A DNA stretch of 64,000 bases from Streptomyces nigra (GCF_003074055.1 NZ_CP029043.1:6626501-6690500), one strand, 5' to 3'; shown: positions 33,517 to 42,627, counted from the stretch's first letter. Translations and numbers: made by a program. The notes: generated from the sequence alone by a model not told the origin.

Positions 33517-35607
33517 ATGGTTGATCGGGGAGCGAGCGCCCTGTCACTCCCGGACGACTGGCCCACCCACCCGGAACCGATCCTGGCGCTCAACCGCATG
33601 GGCAGCTTCGACTGGGACCTGGACAGCGGGCTGTTCCACATGGACGCCCAGGCCCACGAGGTCTTCGACCTGCGCCCCGACGAATACGACGGCCACCCCG
33701 AGAGCCTCGCCGTCCGCGTCCCGACGACCGAGGGCTTCCGCCTCGACACCCTGGTCTCCCAGGCCCTGAAGGACGGCAGCGAGAACTACGGCGCCTACTT
33801 CCGCATCCGCACCCGCTCCGGCACGCTGCGCTGGACCCACACCCAGGGCTACATCCGGCGCGACGAGACCGGCCGGCCGCGCCGCATCATCGGCATCGTC
33901 CGCGACGCCACCGAGGAGCTCGCCGAGAGCGAGGAACGGCGTGAACAGGCCGCCGCGGACGAGGCGCGCCGGCAGCAGACCAACGTCGTCCAGCTCACCA
34001 CCGCCGCCCTCGCGCACGCCCGCACCGTCCAGGACGTCATCGACATCCTCAAGGACACCCAGGGCCTCACCCACCTCGGGGCCACCAGCCTCGTCATGGG
34101 GCTCCTCGAGGCCGGCAGCCGCATCCGGCTCGTCGCCGAGGGCCCGTCGGGCAGCTTCGTCCCGGGGACCCTCGTCACCCGGATCGACGAGCAGTACCCG
34201 ATGAGCGAGGTCGTCCGGACCCTCAGCCCCCGTTTCATCGAGTCACCGGAGGAGTTCGCCGAGAGCTACCCGATCCTCTGGCCGCACATCACCGATCTGC
34301 ACATCACCTCCGCCGCCTATATGCCGCTGATCGCGCAGGCCCGCCCGATCGGTGCCATCGGGCTGCTCTACAGCGACCGGGCCGGATTCTCCGCCGAGGA
34401 CCGCAACGTCCTCGTCGCGCTCGGCAGCAGCATCGCCCAGAGCCTCCAGCGGGCCATGCTCTACGAACAGGAGAAGGACCTCGCCACCGGCCTCCAGCAG
34501 GCCATGCTGCCGCGCACCATCCCCAGCGTGCCCGGCGCCGAGGTCGCCGTCCGCTACCGCGCGGCCGGCGCCGCCGGCAGCCTCGGCCGGGACATCGGCG
34601 GCGACTGGTACGACCTGATCCCGCTGCCCGGCGGCCGGGTCGGCGCCGTCATCGGCGACGTCCAGGGGCACGACACGCACGCCGCCGCCGTCATGGGCCA
34701 GCTCCGCATCGTGCTGCGCGCCTACGCCGCCGAGGGCCACACCCCCGCCACCGTCATGGCCCGCGCCTCCGTCTTCCTGCACGAACTCGACACCGACCGC
34801 TTCGCGACCTGCCTGTACGCCGAGGCGGACCTGTCCACCGGGGTCGTCCAGGTCGTCCGCGCCGGCCACATCGACCCGATGCTGCGCGCCCCCGACGGCA
34901 CCTGCCGGCGCGTGGCCGTCGAGGGCGGGCTGCCGCTCGGTCTGTCCGCCGAGTTCGGCAGCCTGGAGTACCCGGTCGGCACCCTGGAGCTCGACGCCGA
35001 CCACACCCTCCTGCTCTGCACCGACGGCCTGGTCGAACTGCCGGGCGACGACCTCGACGACGGCATGCACGCCCTCAGCGACCTCATCAGCGCCGGACCG
35101 CTCGACGTACGGGAACTCGCCGACCGGCTCATCGACGTGGCCGAGGAACGCGGCGGCGACGACGACGTGGCCCTGCTCCTGCTGCGCCGCCGCGTCCTGG
35201 ACACCCCGCAGGCCGGCGGACGGCTCCAGCAGCACGTCGCCCCCGGCGACCCCGAGGCGCTCACCGGCGCCCGGCACATGATCCGCGCCGCCGTGCGCGC
35301 CTGGAGCGCCGGGGACCGCGCCGACGAGATCGAACTGGTCGCCGACGAGCTGATCACCAACGCCCTCATGCACACCGAGGGCGCCGCCGTGGTCACCCTG
35401 CGGGTCCTCGCCGGCTCCGAACGCCGGCTGCGCGTCGAGGTCGAGGACTCCTCCAGCGCGCTGCCCCGGCGCCGCGAGGCGGGGGAGTCCGGGGTGTCCG
35501 GCCGGGGCCTGCTCCTGGTCGACCTGCTGACCGACGTGTGGGGCGTGGAGGCGCGGGGCGGCGGCAAGGCCGTCTGGTGCGAGTTCGTGGTGCCGGAGCG
35601 GGACTGA
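33517..35607 (+). CDS. PAS-GAF-SpoIIE phosphatase with C-terminal HATPase domain
   Basis: 696 residues, no membrane segment. A PAS domain lies at about 20-130 (MGSFDWDLDSGLFHMD... IIGIVRDATEE), then a coiled stretch and a GAF domain at about 150-325. The PP2C/SpoIIE domain covers about 335-565, with the metal Asp residues in DIGGDWYDLI, VIGDVQGHD and GGDDDVALLL. At 590-696 is an RsbW-like HATPase domain with DELITNALMHTEG. It combines phosphatase and anti-sigma-kinase-like parts, as in several Streptomyces stress regulators controlling anti-anti-sigma factors. The ATG at 33517 has AAGG upstream. Fpg/Nei follows 34 bases later. Confidence 0.93.
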   Translation: MVDRGASALSLPDDWPTHPEPILALNRMGSFDWDLDSGLFHMDAQAHEVFDLRPDEYDGHPESLAVRVPTTEGFRLDTLVSQALKDGSENYGAYFRIRTRSGTLRWTHTQGYIRRDETGRPRRIIGIVRDATEELAESEERREQAAADEARRQQTNVVQLTTAALAHARTVQDVIDILKDTQGLTHLGATSLVMGLLEAGSRIRLVAEGPSGSFVPGTLVTRIDEQYPMSEVVRTLSPRFIESPEEFAESYPILWPHITDLHITSAAYMPLIAQARPIGAIGLLYSDRAGFSAEDRNVLVALGSSIAQSLQRAMLYEQEKDLATGLQQAMLPRTIPSVPGAEVAVRYRAAGAAGSLGRDIGGDWYDLIPLPGGRVGAVIGDVQGHDTHAAAVMGQLRIVLRAYAAEGHTPATVMARASVFLHELDTDRFATCLYAEADLSTGVVQVVRAGHIDPMLRAPDGTCRRVAVEGGLPLGLSAEFGSLEYPVGTLELDADHTLLLCTDGLVELPGDDLDDGMHALSDLISAGPLDVRELADRLIDVAEERGGDDDVALLLLRRRVLDTPQAGGRLQQHVAPGDPEALTGARHMIRAAVRAWSAGDRADEIELVADELITNALMHTEGAAVVTLRVLAGSERRLRVEVEDSSSALPRRREAGESGVSGRGLLLVDLLTDVWGVEARGGGKAVWCEFVVPERD

Positions 35608-35641
35608 CGGCGTTGTCGGCGGCGGATGGCACTCTGGACGT

Positions 35642-36505
35642 ATGCCGGAACTCCCCGAGGTGGAAGCGCTCAAGGACTTCCTCACCGAGCACCTGGTCGA
35701 CCATGAGATCGTCCGGGTGCTGCCCGTCGCGATCAGCGTCCTGAAGACGTACGACCCGCCCGCCGACGCGCTGCAGGGCCACCGCGTCACCGCCGTGCAC
35801 CGGTACGGCAAGTTCCTCGACCTGGAGACGGACGGCGGACCGCGTCTCGTCACCCATCTGGCGCGAGCGGGATGGCTGCACTGGAAGGACCCGCTGCCCA
35901 GCGGTGTGCCGCGCCCCGGCAAGGGGCCGCTCGCCCTGCGCGTCGCGCTGGAGACCGGCGCCGGGTTCGACCTGACGGAGGCCGGCACCCAGAAGCGGCT
36001 CGCGGTGTACGTCGTCCGGGACCCGCAGGAGGTGCCCGGCGTCAGCCGGCTCGGCCCCGACCCGCTCGCGGACGACTTCGACGAGGCGCGTTTCGCCGCC
36101 CTGCTGGAGGGCGAGCGCCGCCAGATCAAGGGCGCCCTGCGCGACCAGAGCCTCATCGCCGGGGTCGGCAACGCCTACAGCGACGAGATCCTGCACGCGG
36201 CGAAGATGTCGCCGTTCAAGCTGGCGGCCTCGCTGACGCCCGAGGACGTCAGCCGCCTGTACGAGGCGCTGCGCACCACGCTCACCGAGGCGGTCGAGCG
36301 CTCGCGCGGGATCGCGGCCGGACGGCTGAAGGCGGAGAAGAAGACCGGTCTGCGCGTCCACGGCCGCACGGGTGAGCCCTGCCCGGTGTGCGGCGACACC
36401 ATCCGCGAGGTGTCCTTCAGCGACTCCTCGCTCCAGTACTGCCCGACCTGCCAGACCGGCGGAAAACCCCTGGCGGACCGCCGCCTGTCCCGCCTCCTGA
36501 AGTAG
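35642..36505 (+). CDS. Fpg/Nei-family DNA glycosylase
   Basis: 287 residues. The N-terminal MPELPEVEAL places the catalytic Pro2 and Glu3; Lys57 in RYGKFLDLE is the conserved DNA-contact Lys. The helix-two-turn-helix block is DQSLIAGVGNAYSDEILHAA, and the C-terminal zinc finger is C-x2-C-x16-C-x2-C starting near 247. The enzyme removes oxidised bases and cuts the strand at the resulting site. Which bases it prefers (MutM-like or Nei-like) cannot be read from this. It ends 8 bases from the convergent caspase gene. Confidence 0.93.
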   Translation: MPELPEVEALKDFLTEHLVDHEIVRVLPVAISVLKTYDPPADALQGHRVTAVHRYGKFLDLETDGGPRLVTHLARAGWLHWKDPLPSGVPRPGKGPLALRVALETGAGFDLTEAGTQKRLAVYVVRDPQEVPGVSRLGPDPLADDFDEARFAALLEGERRQIKGALRDQSLIAGVGNAYSDEILHAAKMSPFKLAASLTPEDVSRLYEALRTTLTEAVERSRGIAAGRLKAEKKTGLRVHGRTGEPCPVCGDTIREVSFSDSSLQYCPTCQTGGKPLADRRLSRLLK

Positions 36506-36513
36506 CCCCCGTC

Positions 36514-38634
36514 TCAGGTCAGGCTGCGCGTGGCCAGCCATGCGACGAAGGCGAGGACGGCCAGGACCAGGGCTGGGACGGCCAGCCAGCGCGCCGGCGA
36601 GGTGAGGGCCTTCGTGAGCGCGGTGGAGCCCTGCGTGTACCGCTCCGGCCGGGCCCGCAGATCATGGCGTGCGACGGTGCCGAGGACGAGCGCGACGACG
36701 GCGGTGAGGACCGAGGCGACGAGCAACGGCACGGTGCCGGTCCCCTCGACGAAGGAGCCCAGCGACCGCGCGTCCCCCGTACCGGCGTCGGCGAAGTCCC
36801 GCACGGCCCGCACCCCCGAGACCGCGGCCGCGACAAAGGTGCCCACCCCGGCAAGGGCGGCCACCAACGCGCCCCCGCCCATCACGACGGCCCGCCGGAA
36901 GGGCGCCGGGGCGCGAGCCCTCTCCGGCCTCCGCGGCGCCCCCTCGGGCCTCCGCGGCGCCCCCTCGGGCCTCCGCGGCGCCTCTGGGGGCCGCGGCGGG
37001 ATGCCGGCCGGGGCGACCTGCGTCTCGGCGTTGTGGCGATCGGTGCCGCCGGAGGGCCGGGTGTGCGGGGCGCCATCGGCCGGTCGGGGCCGTGTCCGGG
37101 GCGGGGCATCGGGGGACGGGGCGAGCCGTGTCTCGTCGGCCGCGCGTGCGTGTGCCGCCTCCGAGCCGGCGGGTGGGGAGGGCGGCGCGCCGGGGGACGG
37201 GATCACGGGGGTATCGGCGGCCGGGTGCGCGGGGGCCTCGTGCGGGGCGTCGGCGGTGGACGGGACGCGCCGCTCACCAGGGGGCACCGCCGAGTGGGCG
37301 CGTGCCTGGTCCGGAGCCGGGGCCGCCGTCGCCCGGGCGTGCCCCTGACCGGAGGCCTTCGCGTCGGCCGGTGCCGCCGGCAGCTCCGCCTCGACGTGGA
37401 TCACCGTCTCGTCGGCCACCCCCTTCAGCAGGATGTCCGCGCTCAGCCGGCCCTCGGCCGCCGGGTCGACGGTCACGTCCAGGCCGTCGTCCGTCTCCGT
37501 GAGCCGCAGCCAGGGTTCCGTCGGCTGGGCCACGAACGCGCGGGCGAGGGGCAGGCCCCCGAGGGTCACCGTCTTGTGCGGCACGGGCGCGTCCTGGAGC
37601 AGCCGGCCGAAGTCGAGGCGGCCGGTCGACGGCTGGAGGCGGATCTCCCGCAGATGGGCGCTCGCGGTGTCCGCGACCTGGCGCATGTCGTTGTGGGCGA
37701 CGTCGAGGAGTGCCTGCCGCGCGCCCTCGGCGACGGGCAGGGTCTCGCTCTGCAGGCGGTAGCGCAGTTCGGCGACCGCGCCCAGCCGGGTGAAGTGGTT
37801 CTTGCTGTGGAGGGCGGTCCGCCAGGACGCCGGTATGGGTTCGGGCGCGATCACGACCTGGCGCCGGCGCCGGCTGTGCGCGAGATGCAGCTCGCCCTGC
37901 ATCTCCACGGTCTTGCCCGGCGTCTGGTGCGGGTTCTGCCCCCGCACCCGGTCGTAGACGTAGTCGTACAGGTCGTCCAGGGAGATCTCGCCGTCCGCGT
38001 CGAGGTCCGCCTCGCCGGTGTCGAGGCCCTGCACCACGGCGCCGGTGAACACCGAGGGCCGCGGGGCGGTGTCCTCGGTGAGGTCTCCGCCCTCGACGGC
38101 GTACTCCATGGAGCTGGACGCCGTGATGACGGCCCAGCCCCGCCCCCCGGCCGGCCTCTCCGTGGCGAAGGAGTCCAGGACGTTCACGTCTCCGGTGGAC
38201 CGTACGCCGGACGAGCTGCGGGAGAACGCCCCGCCGTAGCAGCAGTCCAGGAACAGCACGGTCCGGCCCGCCCGGCTGCGGGACATGCACCGGCGTACGA
38301 ACTGCGCGGGCACCGCGGTCGCCTCCAGCAGCAGCGGCTCGGTGTCGCTGGCGGCGAAGTACAGCTCGCCGGACTCGCTCTTGATCCCGTGGCAGGAGAA
38401 GTGCACCACCAGGGTGTCGTCGCGGCGCCGGTCGGAGAAGAAGTGCTCGATGCGCCGGCGCAGGACGTACGAGGGCTGGTTGCTGACGACGTCCACGTCG
38501 AAGTCGCCGATCTGGGGGTCGCCGAGGACCTCGGCGAGCGCGTCGGCGTCGTGACCGGGCGCCTTGAGCTGCTTCAGGGCCCGATCGTCGTACCGCTCGT
38601 TGGCGATGATCAGCGCATGCCGGGTGTCCGTCAT
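36514..38634 (-). CDS. Caspase-family (C14) protease with C-terminal membrane segments
   Basis: 706 residues. The caspase-like domain occupies about 1-245, with the catalytic His82 in VHFSCHGIKS and Cys132 in LFLDCCYGGAF, plus SFATERPAGGRGWAVITAS. A beta-rich domain with VTLGGLPLARAFVAQP, similar in feel to parts that follow caspases in conflict systems, spans about 320-400. A Pro/Ala-rich linker of about 130 residues follows and includes a 7-residue tandem repeat. Three hydrophobic segments lie at about 545-570, 600-625 and 680-703. It overlaps the upstream EACC1-like gene by ATGA and is thus translated with it. It could be a suicide or defence protease tethered to the membrane. Confidence 0.9.
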   Translation of the reverse strand: MTDTRHALIIANERYDDRALKQLKAPGHDADALAEVLGDPQIGDFDVDVVSNQPSYVLRRRIEHFFSDRRRDDTLVVHFSCHGIKSESGELYFAASDTEPLLLEATAVPAQFVRRCMSRSRAGRTVLFLDCCYGGAFSRSSSGVRSTGDVNVLDSFATERPAGGRGWAVITASSSMEYAVEGGDLTEDTAPRPSVFTGAVVQGLDTGEADLDADGEISLDDLYDYVYDRVRGQNPHQTPGKTVEMQGELHLAHSRRRRQVVIAPEPIPASWRTALHSKNHFTRLGAVAELRYRLQSETLPVAEGARQALLDVAHNDMRQVADTASAHLREIRLQPSTGRLDFGRLLQDAPVPHKTVTLGGLPLARAFVAQPTEPWLRLTETDDGLDVTVDPAAEGRLSADILLKGVADETVIHVEAELPAAPADAKASGQGHARATAAPAPDQARAHSAVPPGERRVPSTADAPHEAPAHPAADTPVIPSPGAPPSPPAGSEAAHARAADETRLAPSPDAPPRTRPRPADGAPHTRPSGGTDRHNAETQVAPAGIPPRPPEAPRRPEGAPRRPEGAPRRPERARAPAPFRRAVVMGGGALVAALAGVGTFVAAAVSGVRAVRDFADAGTGDARSLGSFVEGTGTVPLLVASVLTAVVALVLGTVARHDLRARPERYTQGSTALTKALTSPARWLAVPALVLAVLAFVAWLATRSLT
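36926..36985 (-). repeat. 21-base tandem repeat in the caspase linker
   Basis: A 21-base unit beginning GGCCTCCGCGG occurs at 36926-36946 and 36947-36967, with a partial third copy at 36968-36985. On the coding strand it encodes the repeated heptapeptide RRPEGAP. It stays in frame and probably arose by slippage; copy number may vary between strains. Confidence 0.7.
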
Positions 38635-39041
38635 GGCCGGGCCTCCGTGGTGGCGGAGTGGCGCCGTACGAAGGCCTCGAGGGCCTGGGCGACCTGCTCG
38701 TCGGAGGCCTCCGAGATCTCCAGGACGTCGTCGTCCATGACCAGCCGCAGCGCCGGACGGCTCTCCGCGCGGGTGCCGCGCCGGACCCGGCCGAACCAGT
38801 CCCGCAGCACGGTGACCACCTGGTTCAGGGCGGTGACGGAGGTGCCGAGCGTGACGAGCAGCGCGCCGAGCTGGGCGGCGTCCACGGCCCGCGCGCCGGG
38901 CGGTGCCGGTCCGCCGGGGACGGCCGTCACGCGGTCCACGTCGAGCTGGAGCAGTTCCTCGCGCAGATAGCCGGTCAGCTCCGCCACCCGCTCGGGATCG
39001 GCTTCGGCGTCGCTGAGGTCGATGCGCATGATGCGTTCCAC
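38631..39041 (-). CDS. EACC1-like effector-associated component
   Basis: 136 residues, soluble. The pattern MRIDLSDAEADPERVAELTGYLREEL, a central helix pair with DAAQLGALLVTLGTSVTALNQ (each quoted in part), and a C-terminal IDxDVLELS-like strand with QALEAFVRRH matches the short EACC1 family (effector-associated constant component 1). These proteins sit beside caspases, trypsin-like proteases and other effectors in predicted conflict systems of multicellular bacteria. It probably recruits or controls the caspase. The GTG at 39041 is preferred because AAGGGG lies about 8 bases upstream; an ATG four codons in is the alternative. The stop overlaps the caspase start (ATGA). Confidence 0.75.
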   Translation of the reverse strand: MERIMRIDLSDAEADPERVAELTGYLREELLQLDVDRVTAVPGGPAPPGARAVDAAQLGALLVTLGTSVTALNQVVTVLRDWFGRVRRGTRAESRPALRLVMDDDVLEISEASDEQVAQALEAFVRRHSATTEARP

Positions 39042-39174
39042 CGGATCAGCCCCTTCGCGGTGTTCACAGCGAACGGTGGCTCCCCGTCCTTCTTACAGTT
39101 TCCGCTGCTCACAGGGGTGCGGCAACTGCACGCACAGGGCGCGGGGCTGACGGAACTTCACCGTTCAACCGGTG

Positions 39175-39828
39175 TCATCCGGCCTTCAGCGTCACCAGGT
39201 GTTCGCCGTCCGCCGTCCGCACCTCGTAGCGTGCGATCTCGTCGGCCTGCATCGCCGAGGCGCCCTTCATGGTGTTCTCGCGGGCGTCGTGGTGGGCGGC
39301 CGACCAGCTGGTCACCGTCTCCTCCGCGCCGTCACGGCCGACGGCGATCAGATGGCAGGCGCGCGGGCCGGCGCCGTCCTTCACCTTGAGCTCGACCTGG
39401 GTGCCGTAGACCTCGTTCTCCGTCCTGACCTGCGCCCACACGCCGGAGCGCGCGTCGGTGGCCTCGACGACCTGACGGGTGTGCTCCTCGCCGCTCGCCA
39501 TGAGCGCGACGCCCGGTCCGACCAGCGCGATCACCACCGAGGCGGCCAGCGCGTAGACGGTGCGCCGACGGGCCGCGCGATGCCGTACGGCCACCGCGTC
39601 GAGCAGCCGGTTCAGCATCTGCGGGCCGGGCTGCGCCATGGGGTGCACGAACCGCGGCGTCGACCGCCGGTACAGCATCAACTGGCGGGTGACGGGCCCG
39701 AACTCGGTCACGTGTGCCGTGCACTGCGGGCACTCCATGAGGTGGTCCTCGAAGCGGAACGCCTCCGCCTCGCTGAGCACGCCGAGCGCGTACGCGGCGA
39801 CGTCGCGATGCCTCTCCAGGGACCTCAT
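39175..39828 (-). CDS. Membrane-anchored zinc anti-sigma factor
   Basis: 217 residues. The N-terminal ZAS motif is H29-x3-C33-x2-C36 (EDHLMECPQC) preceded by His7. One membrane segment lies at about 92-111 (YALAASVVIALVGPGVALMA), so the C-terminal half (about 112-217) is outside the cell and may sense a signal. It should hold an ECF sigma factor inactive; the obvious partner is the ECF gene at 40642-41187 on the same strand, with one unrelated gene between. About 150 bases separate it from that gene, and it may have its own promoter. Confidence 0.88.
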   Translation of the reverse strand: MRSLERHRDVAAYALGVLSEAEAFRFEDHLMECPQCTAHVTEFGPVTRQLMLYRRSTPRFVHPMAQPGPQMLNRLLDAVAVRHRAARRRTVYALAASVVIALVGPGVALMASGEEHTRQVVEATDARSGVWAQVRTENEVYGTQVELKVKDGAGPRACHLIAVGRDGAEETVTSWSAAHHDARENTMKGASAMQADEIARYEVRTADGEHLVTLKAG

Positions 39829-39979
39829 GCCGAATCCTCGTGCCGTTGGGTGTGGGGTGTGTTACTCCGTGCGCCCATTGGTACGCACCGGACGGCCGAA
39901 ACACTCAAGCCACACACAGATTCGCAACCAAGGGATTCGGAGCGGTGGGCGCCGAGGATTGGTCCCGGGGGAGAACTTC

Positions 39980-40495
39980 TCAGAAAAGGTGGATGGCCAG
40001 GTGTCCCAGGGGCAGTCCGAGCTGCCAGGCGGGCGTCCAGACCTTGGGCCCCTCGTCCTCACCGGACACGCTGCCGCCTCCCGGCACCGCGTTCAGATCG
40101 GGCGCGAGCAACTCGGTCTCCTGCAGCCAGCGCCAGGCCGCCTCGGCGAGCCGCAGATCGGGCGCGGGAGCCCCGGACTCGGCGGCCTGCGCCGCCAGCT
40201 CGGTCATCCGCTCACGCACCCAGTACTGCCACGGCTGGTCGTAGGCGGTCAGGGAGAGCCAGGTCTCCAGCTGGGTGACGACCCGGATGCCGGACAGCTC
40301 GCCGTCGGTGTCCGACAGGAAGATGGTCAGCGCCAGCGCGTCGCGGCCGGCGCGGAACTCGAAGGACGTCGGTGGCATGAGATCACCGGTGCGCAGCAGC
40401 TCGTCGGCGATGTACTCGGCGTACAACCACGCCATGGGGACGGTGAGTTCACCGCCGCCTGTGCCGTCCGTGCTCTCCTGACCTGTGTGCAGCAT
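39980..40495 (-). CDS. Hypothetical protein between ECF sigma and anti-sigma genes
   Basis: 171 residues from the ATG at 40495, which has AGGAAGGG directly upstream; an earlier frame of 32 codons looks non-coding. There is no signal peptide and no membrane segment. The core reads PMAWLYAEYIADELLRTGDLMPP, RVVTQLETWLSLTAYDQPWQYW and AEAAWRWLQETELLAPDLN, rich in Trp and acidic residues. I do not recognise a domain. Position inside a sigma/anti-sigma locus suggests a regulatory or co-expressed role. Confidence 0.72.
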   Translation of the reverse strand: MLHTGQESTDGTGGGELTVPMAWLYAEYIADELLRTGDLMPPTSFEFRAGRDALALTIFLSDTDGELSGIRVVTQLETWLSLTAYDQPWQYWVRERMTELAAQAAESGAPAPDLRLAEAAWRWLQETELLAPDLNAVPGGGSVSGEDEGPKVWTPAWQLGLPLGHLAIHLF

Positions 40496-40641
40496 CCCTT
40501 CCTGCCTTCCTCCGGTGGGTGCGTCGCCCCACCCCGGGGTCGTGGGCCGTTGCCCTATCCGGAACACGGATGGGGACAGCCGATTACTCAACCGGGGTGT
40601 TCAGCAAGGCGCTTTACGGAGGTTTGACTCAGCCTTCGGTT

Positions 40642-41187
40642 TCACCGCAGGTCGGGCGCGTATCCCGGAAGCACCCTGCGCAGGGCGCGGAGCGCGTAGT
40701 AGGCGCGCGACTTCACCGTACCGGGCGGAATCCCGAGGGTTTGCGCCGCTTCCGCCACACTCGCCCCCTGGAAGTACACGAGCACCAGGACGTCACGGTG
40801 CTCGCGAGTGAGAGTCTTCACAGCCTCGCGGACGTCGAGCACCTCGGCGGCCCGCTCGGCGTGGTCGGACATGACGCGGGCGTTCTCCAGGACCGCGTCG
40901 CCGACCTCGGCCGGCCGCGCCTGCCGCGCCCGTCGCGCGTCGATGGCGAGCCGCCGGGCGACGGTCATCAGCCACGGGCGGACGGAGTCGAAGTCGTCGG
41001 CGCGCAGGGCCTCGGGATGCTGCCAGGCGCGCACCAGCGTCTCCTGCACCAGATCCTCGGCGCGCTGCCGGTCTCCGTCGCAGAGCCGGAGGAGGAGCGC
41101 GAAGAGGGGCCGGCCGTGCTCCCGCTGCAGTGCGGCGAGCTCGTGCTCGGCGGTCGTCCTGTTCGTGAGGGTCATTCCGGCCGTCAT
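40642..41187 (-). CDS. ECF-family RNA polymerase sigma factor
   Basis: 181 residues with sigma region 2 (about 26-95: LVQETLVRAWQHPEAL, VRPWLMTVARRLAIDARRA) and region 4 (about 125-172: LTREHRDVLVLVYFQGASVAEAAQTLGIPPGTVKSRAYYALRALR, quoted in part). No extra C-terminal domain. It lies upstream of a hypothetical gene and a ZAS-type anti-sigma gene on the same strand, the usual locus plan with one insertion. Start at 41187 (ATG) or 41175 (ATG); neither has a strong ribosome binding site. It is divergent from the CapA gene. Confidence 0.92.
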   Translation of the reverse strand: MTAGMTLTNRTTAEHELAALQREHGRPLFALLLRLCDGDRQRAEDLVQETLVRAWQHPEALRADDFDSVRPWLMTVARRLAIDARRARQARPAEVGDAVLENARVMSDHAERAAEVLDVREAVKTLTREHRDVLVLVYFQGASVAEAAQTLGIPPGTVKSRAYYALRALRRVLPGYAPDLR

Positions 41188-41399
41188 GGCCGTATCGCAG
41201 CGCAGGCCCGCGACGGGGGACAGGGCGTGCGCACGGACCTGCGGCGGACGGTCGATCGCGTCGGTGAACGGTGCGGTGAACGGTCCCTTCCGCCTGCGGC
41301 CGATGCGCGGACGGGCTAATCGGAGTGGCCGAATTGTTTGCGATGGTGTCCCGCTTCGTACCTATTTGATGCGTATATACGACCACAAGGGGTGAGCTG

Positions 41400-42545
41400 A
41401 TGATCGCACGCAGTCGGCTTGTGGCCATCGCTGTCACAGCCGTCCTCGCCGCAGGCGCCGCCTGCCAGGCCCACAACCGCGAGGTCGCGGGCCGACCGGG
41501 CCCCTCCGCCGGTCCCCGCGGCTTCACACTCGTCGCCACCGGCGACGTGCTGCCGCACACGTCCGTCATCGACCGCGCGCGCTTCGACGCCGGAGGCAAG
41601 GGGTACGACTTCCGTCCGATGCTCGCCGGGGTGAAGCCCCTCGTCTCCGCCGCCGACCTGGCGCTGTGTCATATGGAGACCGTCTACGGCGAGAACGGCG
41701 AGTACACCGGCTACCCCCTGTTCAAGTCGCCGCCGGAGGTCGCCCGCGCTCTCGCCACCACCGGCTACGACGGCTGCTCCACGGCCTCCAACCACAGCCT
41801 GGACGACGGCGCGGCCGGCATCCTGCGCACACTGAACGCCCTCGACGAGGCGAAGGTGAAGCACGCCGGCACCGCCCGCTCCGAGGGCGAGTCCCGCACC
41901 GCGACCGTGTTCCGGGCAGGACCGGCCCGGGTCGCGCATCTGTCGTACACCTACGGGGTGAACGATCTGCCGCTGCCGCCCGGCCAGCCCTGGGCGGTGA
42001 ACCTGATCGACAAGGAGAAGGTCGTCGCGGACGCCCGCGCCGCCCGCAAGGCCGGCGCCGACGTCGTCGTGGTGTCCCTGCACTGGGGCACCGAGTGGCA
42101 GGACGCCCCAGACGAGGAGCAGCTGACCCTCGCCCGCGACCTCACCGCCGCGCGCACCGGCGACCGCCCCGACATCGACCTGATCCTCGGCACCCACGCC
42201 CATGTCCCACAGGCCTACGAGAAGGTCAACGGTACCTGGGTGGTCTACGGCATGGGCGACCAGATCGCCGGCCCGATGTACAACGACCAGGGTGTGCAGG
42301 ACCCGCGCGGCAACGAGTCCACGCTCGGCCGCTTCACCTTCGAGCCGCCCGAGGAGAAGGGCGGCCGCTGGGAGGTGGCGAAGGCGGAGTTCCTCCCGCA
42401 GCTCTTCGACGTCGACGCCGGCCGCACGGTCGACCTCAACCGGGCCGTCGCGGGCGGCGCGGACCTGCGGGGGGTGCGCGACCGCATCCGGGACGTCGTC
42501 CTCAGCCGGGGCGCGGCGGAGGACGGCCTGGAGATGGGGAAGTAG
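41400..42545 (+). CDS. CapA-family exported protein
   Basis: 381 residues. The N-terminus has a signal peptide with a possible weak lipobox (AGAAC, Cys22). The metallophosphatase-like CapA fold shows ATGDVLPHTSV, CHMETVYG, ASNHSLDDG, VVSLHWGTEW and LGTHAHVPQ, the His/Asp/Asn positions of this family. Relatives act in poly-gamma-glutamate synthesis, but no capB/capC is present, so a cell-envelope hydrolase role is as likely. AAGGGGTGA lies just before the ATG at 41400. The last codons and stop are included in a 38-base tandem duplication. Confidence 0.88.
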   Translation: MIARSRLVAIAVTAVLAAGAACQAHNREVAGRPGPSAGPRGFTLVATGDVLPHTSVIDRARFDAGGKGYDFRPMLAGVKPLVSAADLALCHMETVYGENGEYTGYPLFKSPPEVARALATTGYDGCSTASNHSLDDGAAGILRTLNALDEAKVKHAGTARSEGESRTATVFRAGPARVAHLSYTYGVNDLPLPPGQPWAVNLIDKEKVVADARAARKAGADVVVVSLHWGTEWQDAPDEEQLTLARDLTAARTGDRPDIDLILGTHAHVPQAYEKVNGTWVVYGMGDQIAGPMYNDQGVQDPRGNESTLGRFTFEPPEEKGGRWEVAKAEFLPQLFDVDAGRTVDLNRAVAGGADLRGVRDRIRDVVLSRGAAEDGLEMGK

Positions 42546-42590
42546 CCGCGTCGGCGGAGGGCGGCCTGGAGATGGGGAAGTAGCCGCGTC
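42515..42590 (+). repeat. 38-base tandem duplication at the CapA gene end
   Basis: Positions 42515-42552 and 42553-42590 are identical except for one base (A at 42523, G at 42561). The unit contains the coding end GLEMGK and the TAG stop, so the stop is present twice. A third partial copy begins at 42591 and collapses into a run of ten G at 42594-42603. Confidence 0.85.
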
Positions 42591-42627
42591 GGCGGGGGGG
42601 GGGCGGAGTTGGCGAAGGAGGCCGGGG

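Noticed and set aside
41400..42545. Poly-gamma-glutamate capsule operon
   Set aside because: Only a CapA-like gene is present; capB and capC are absent.
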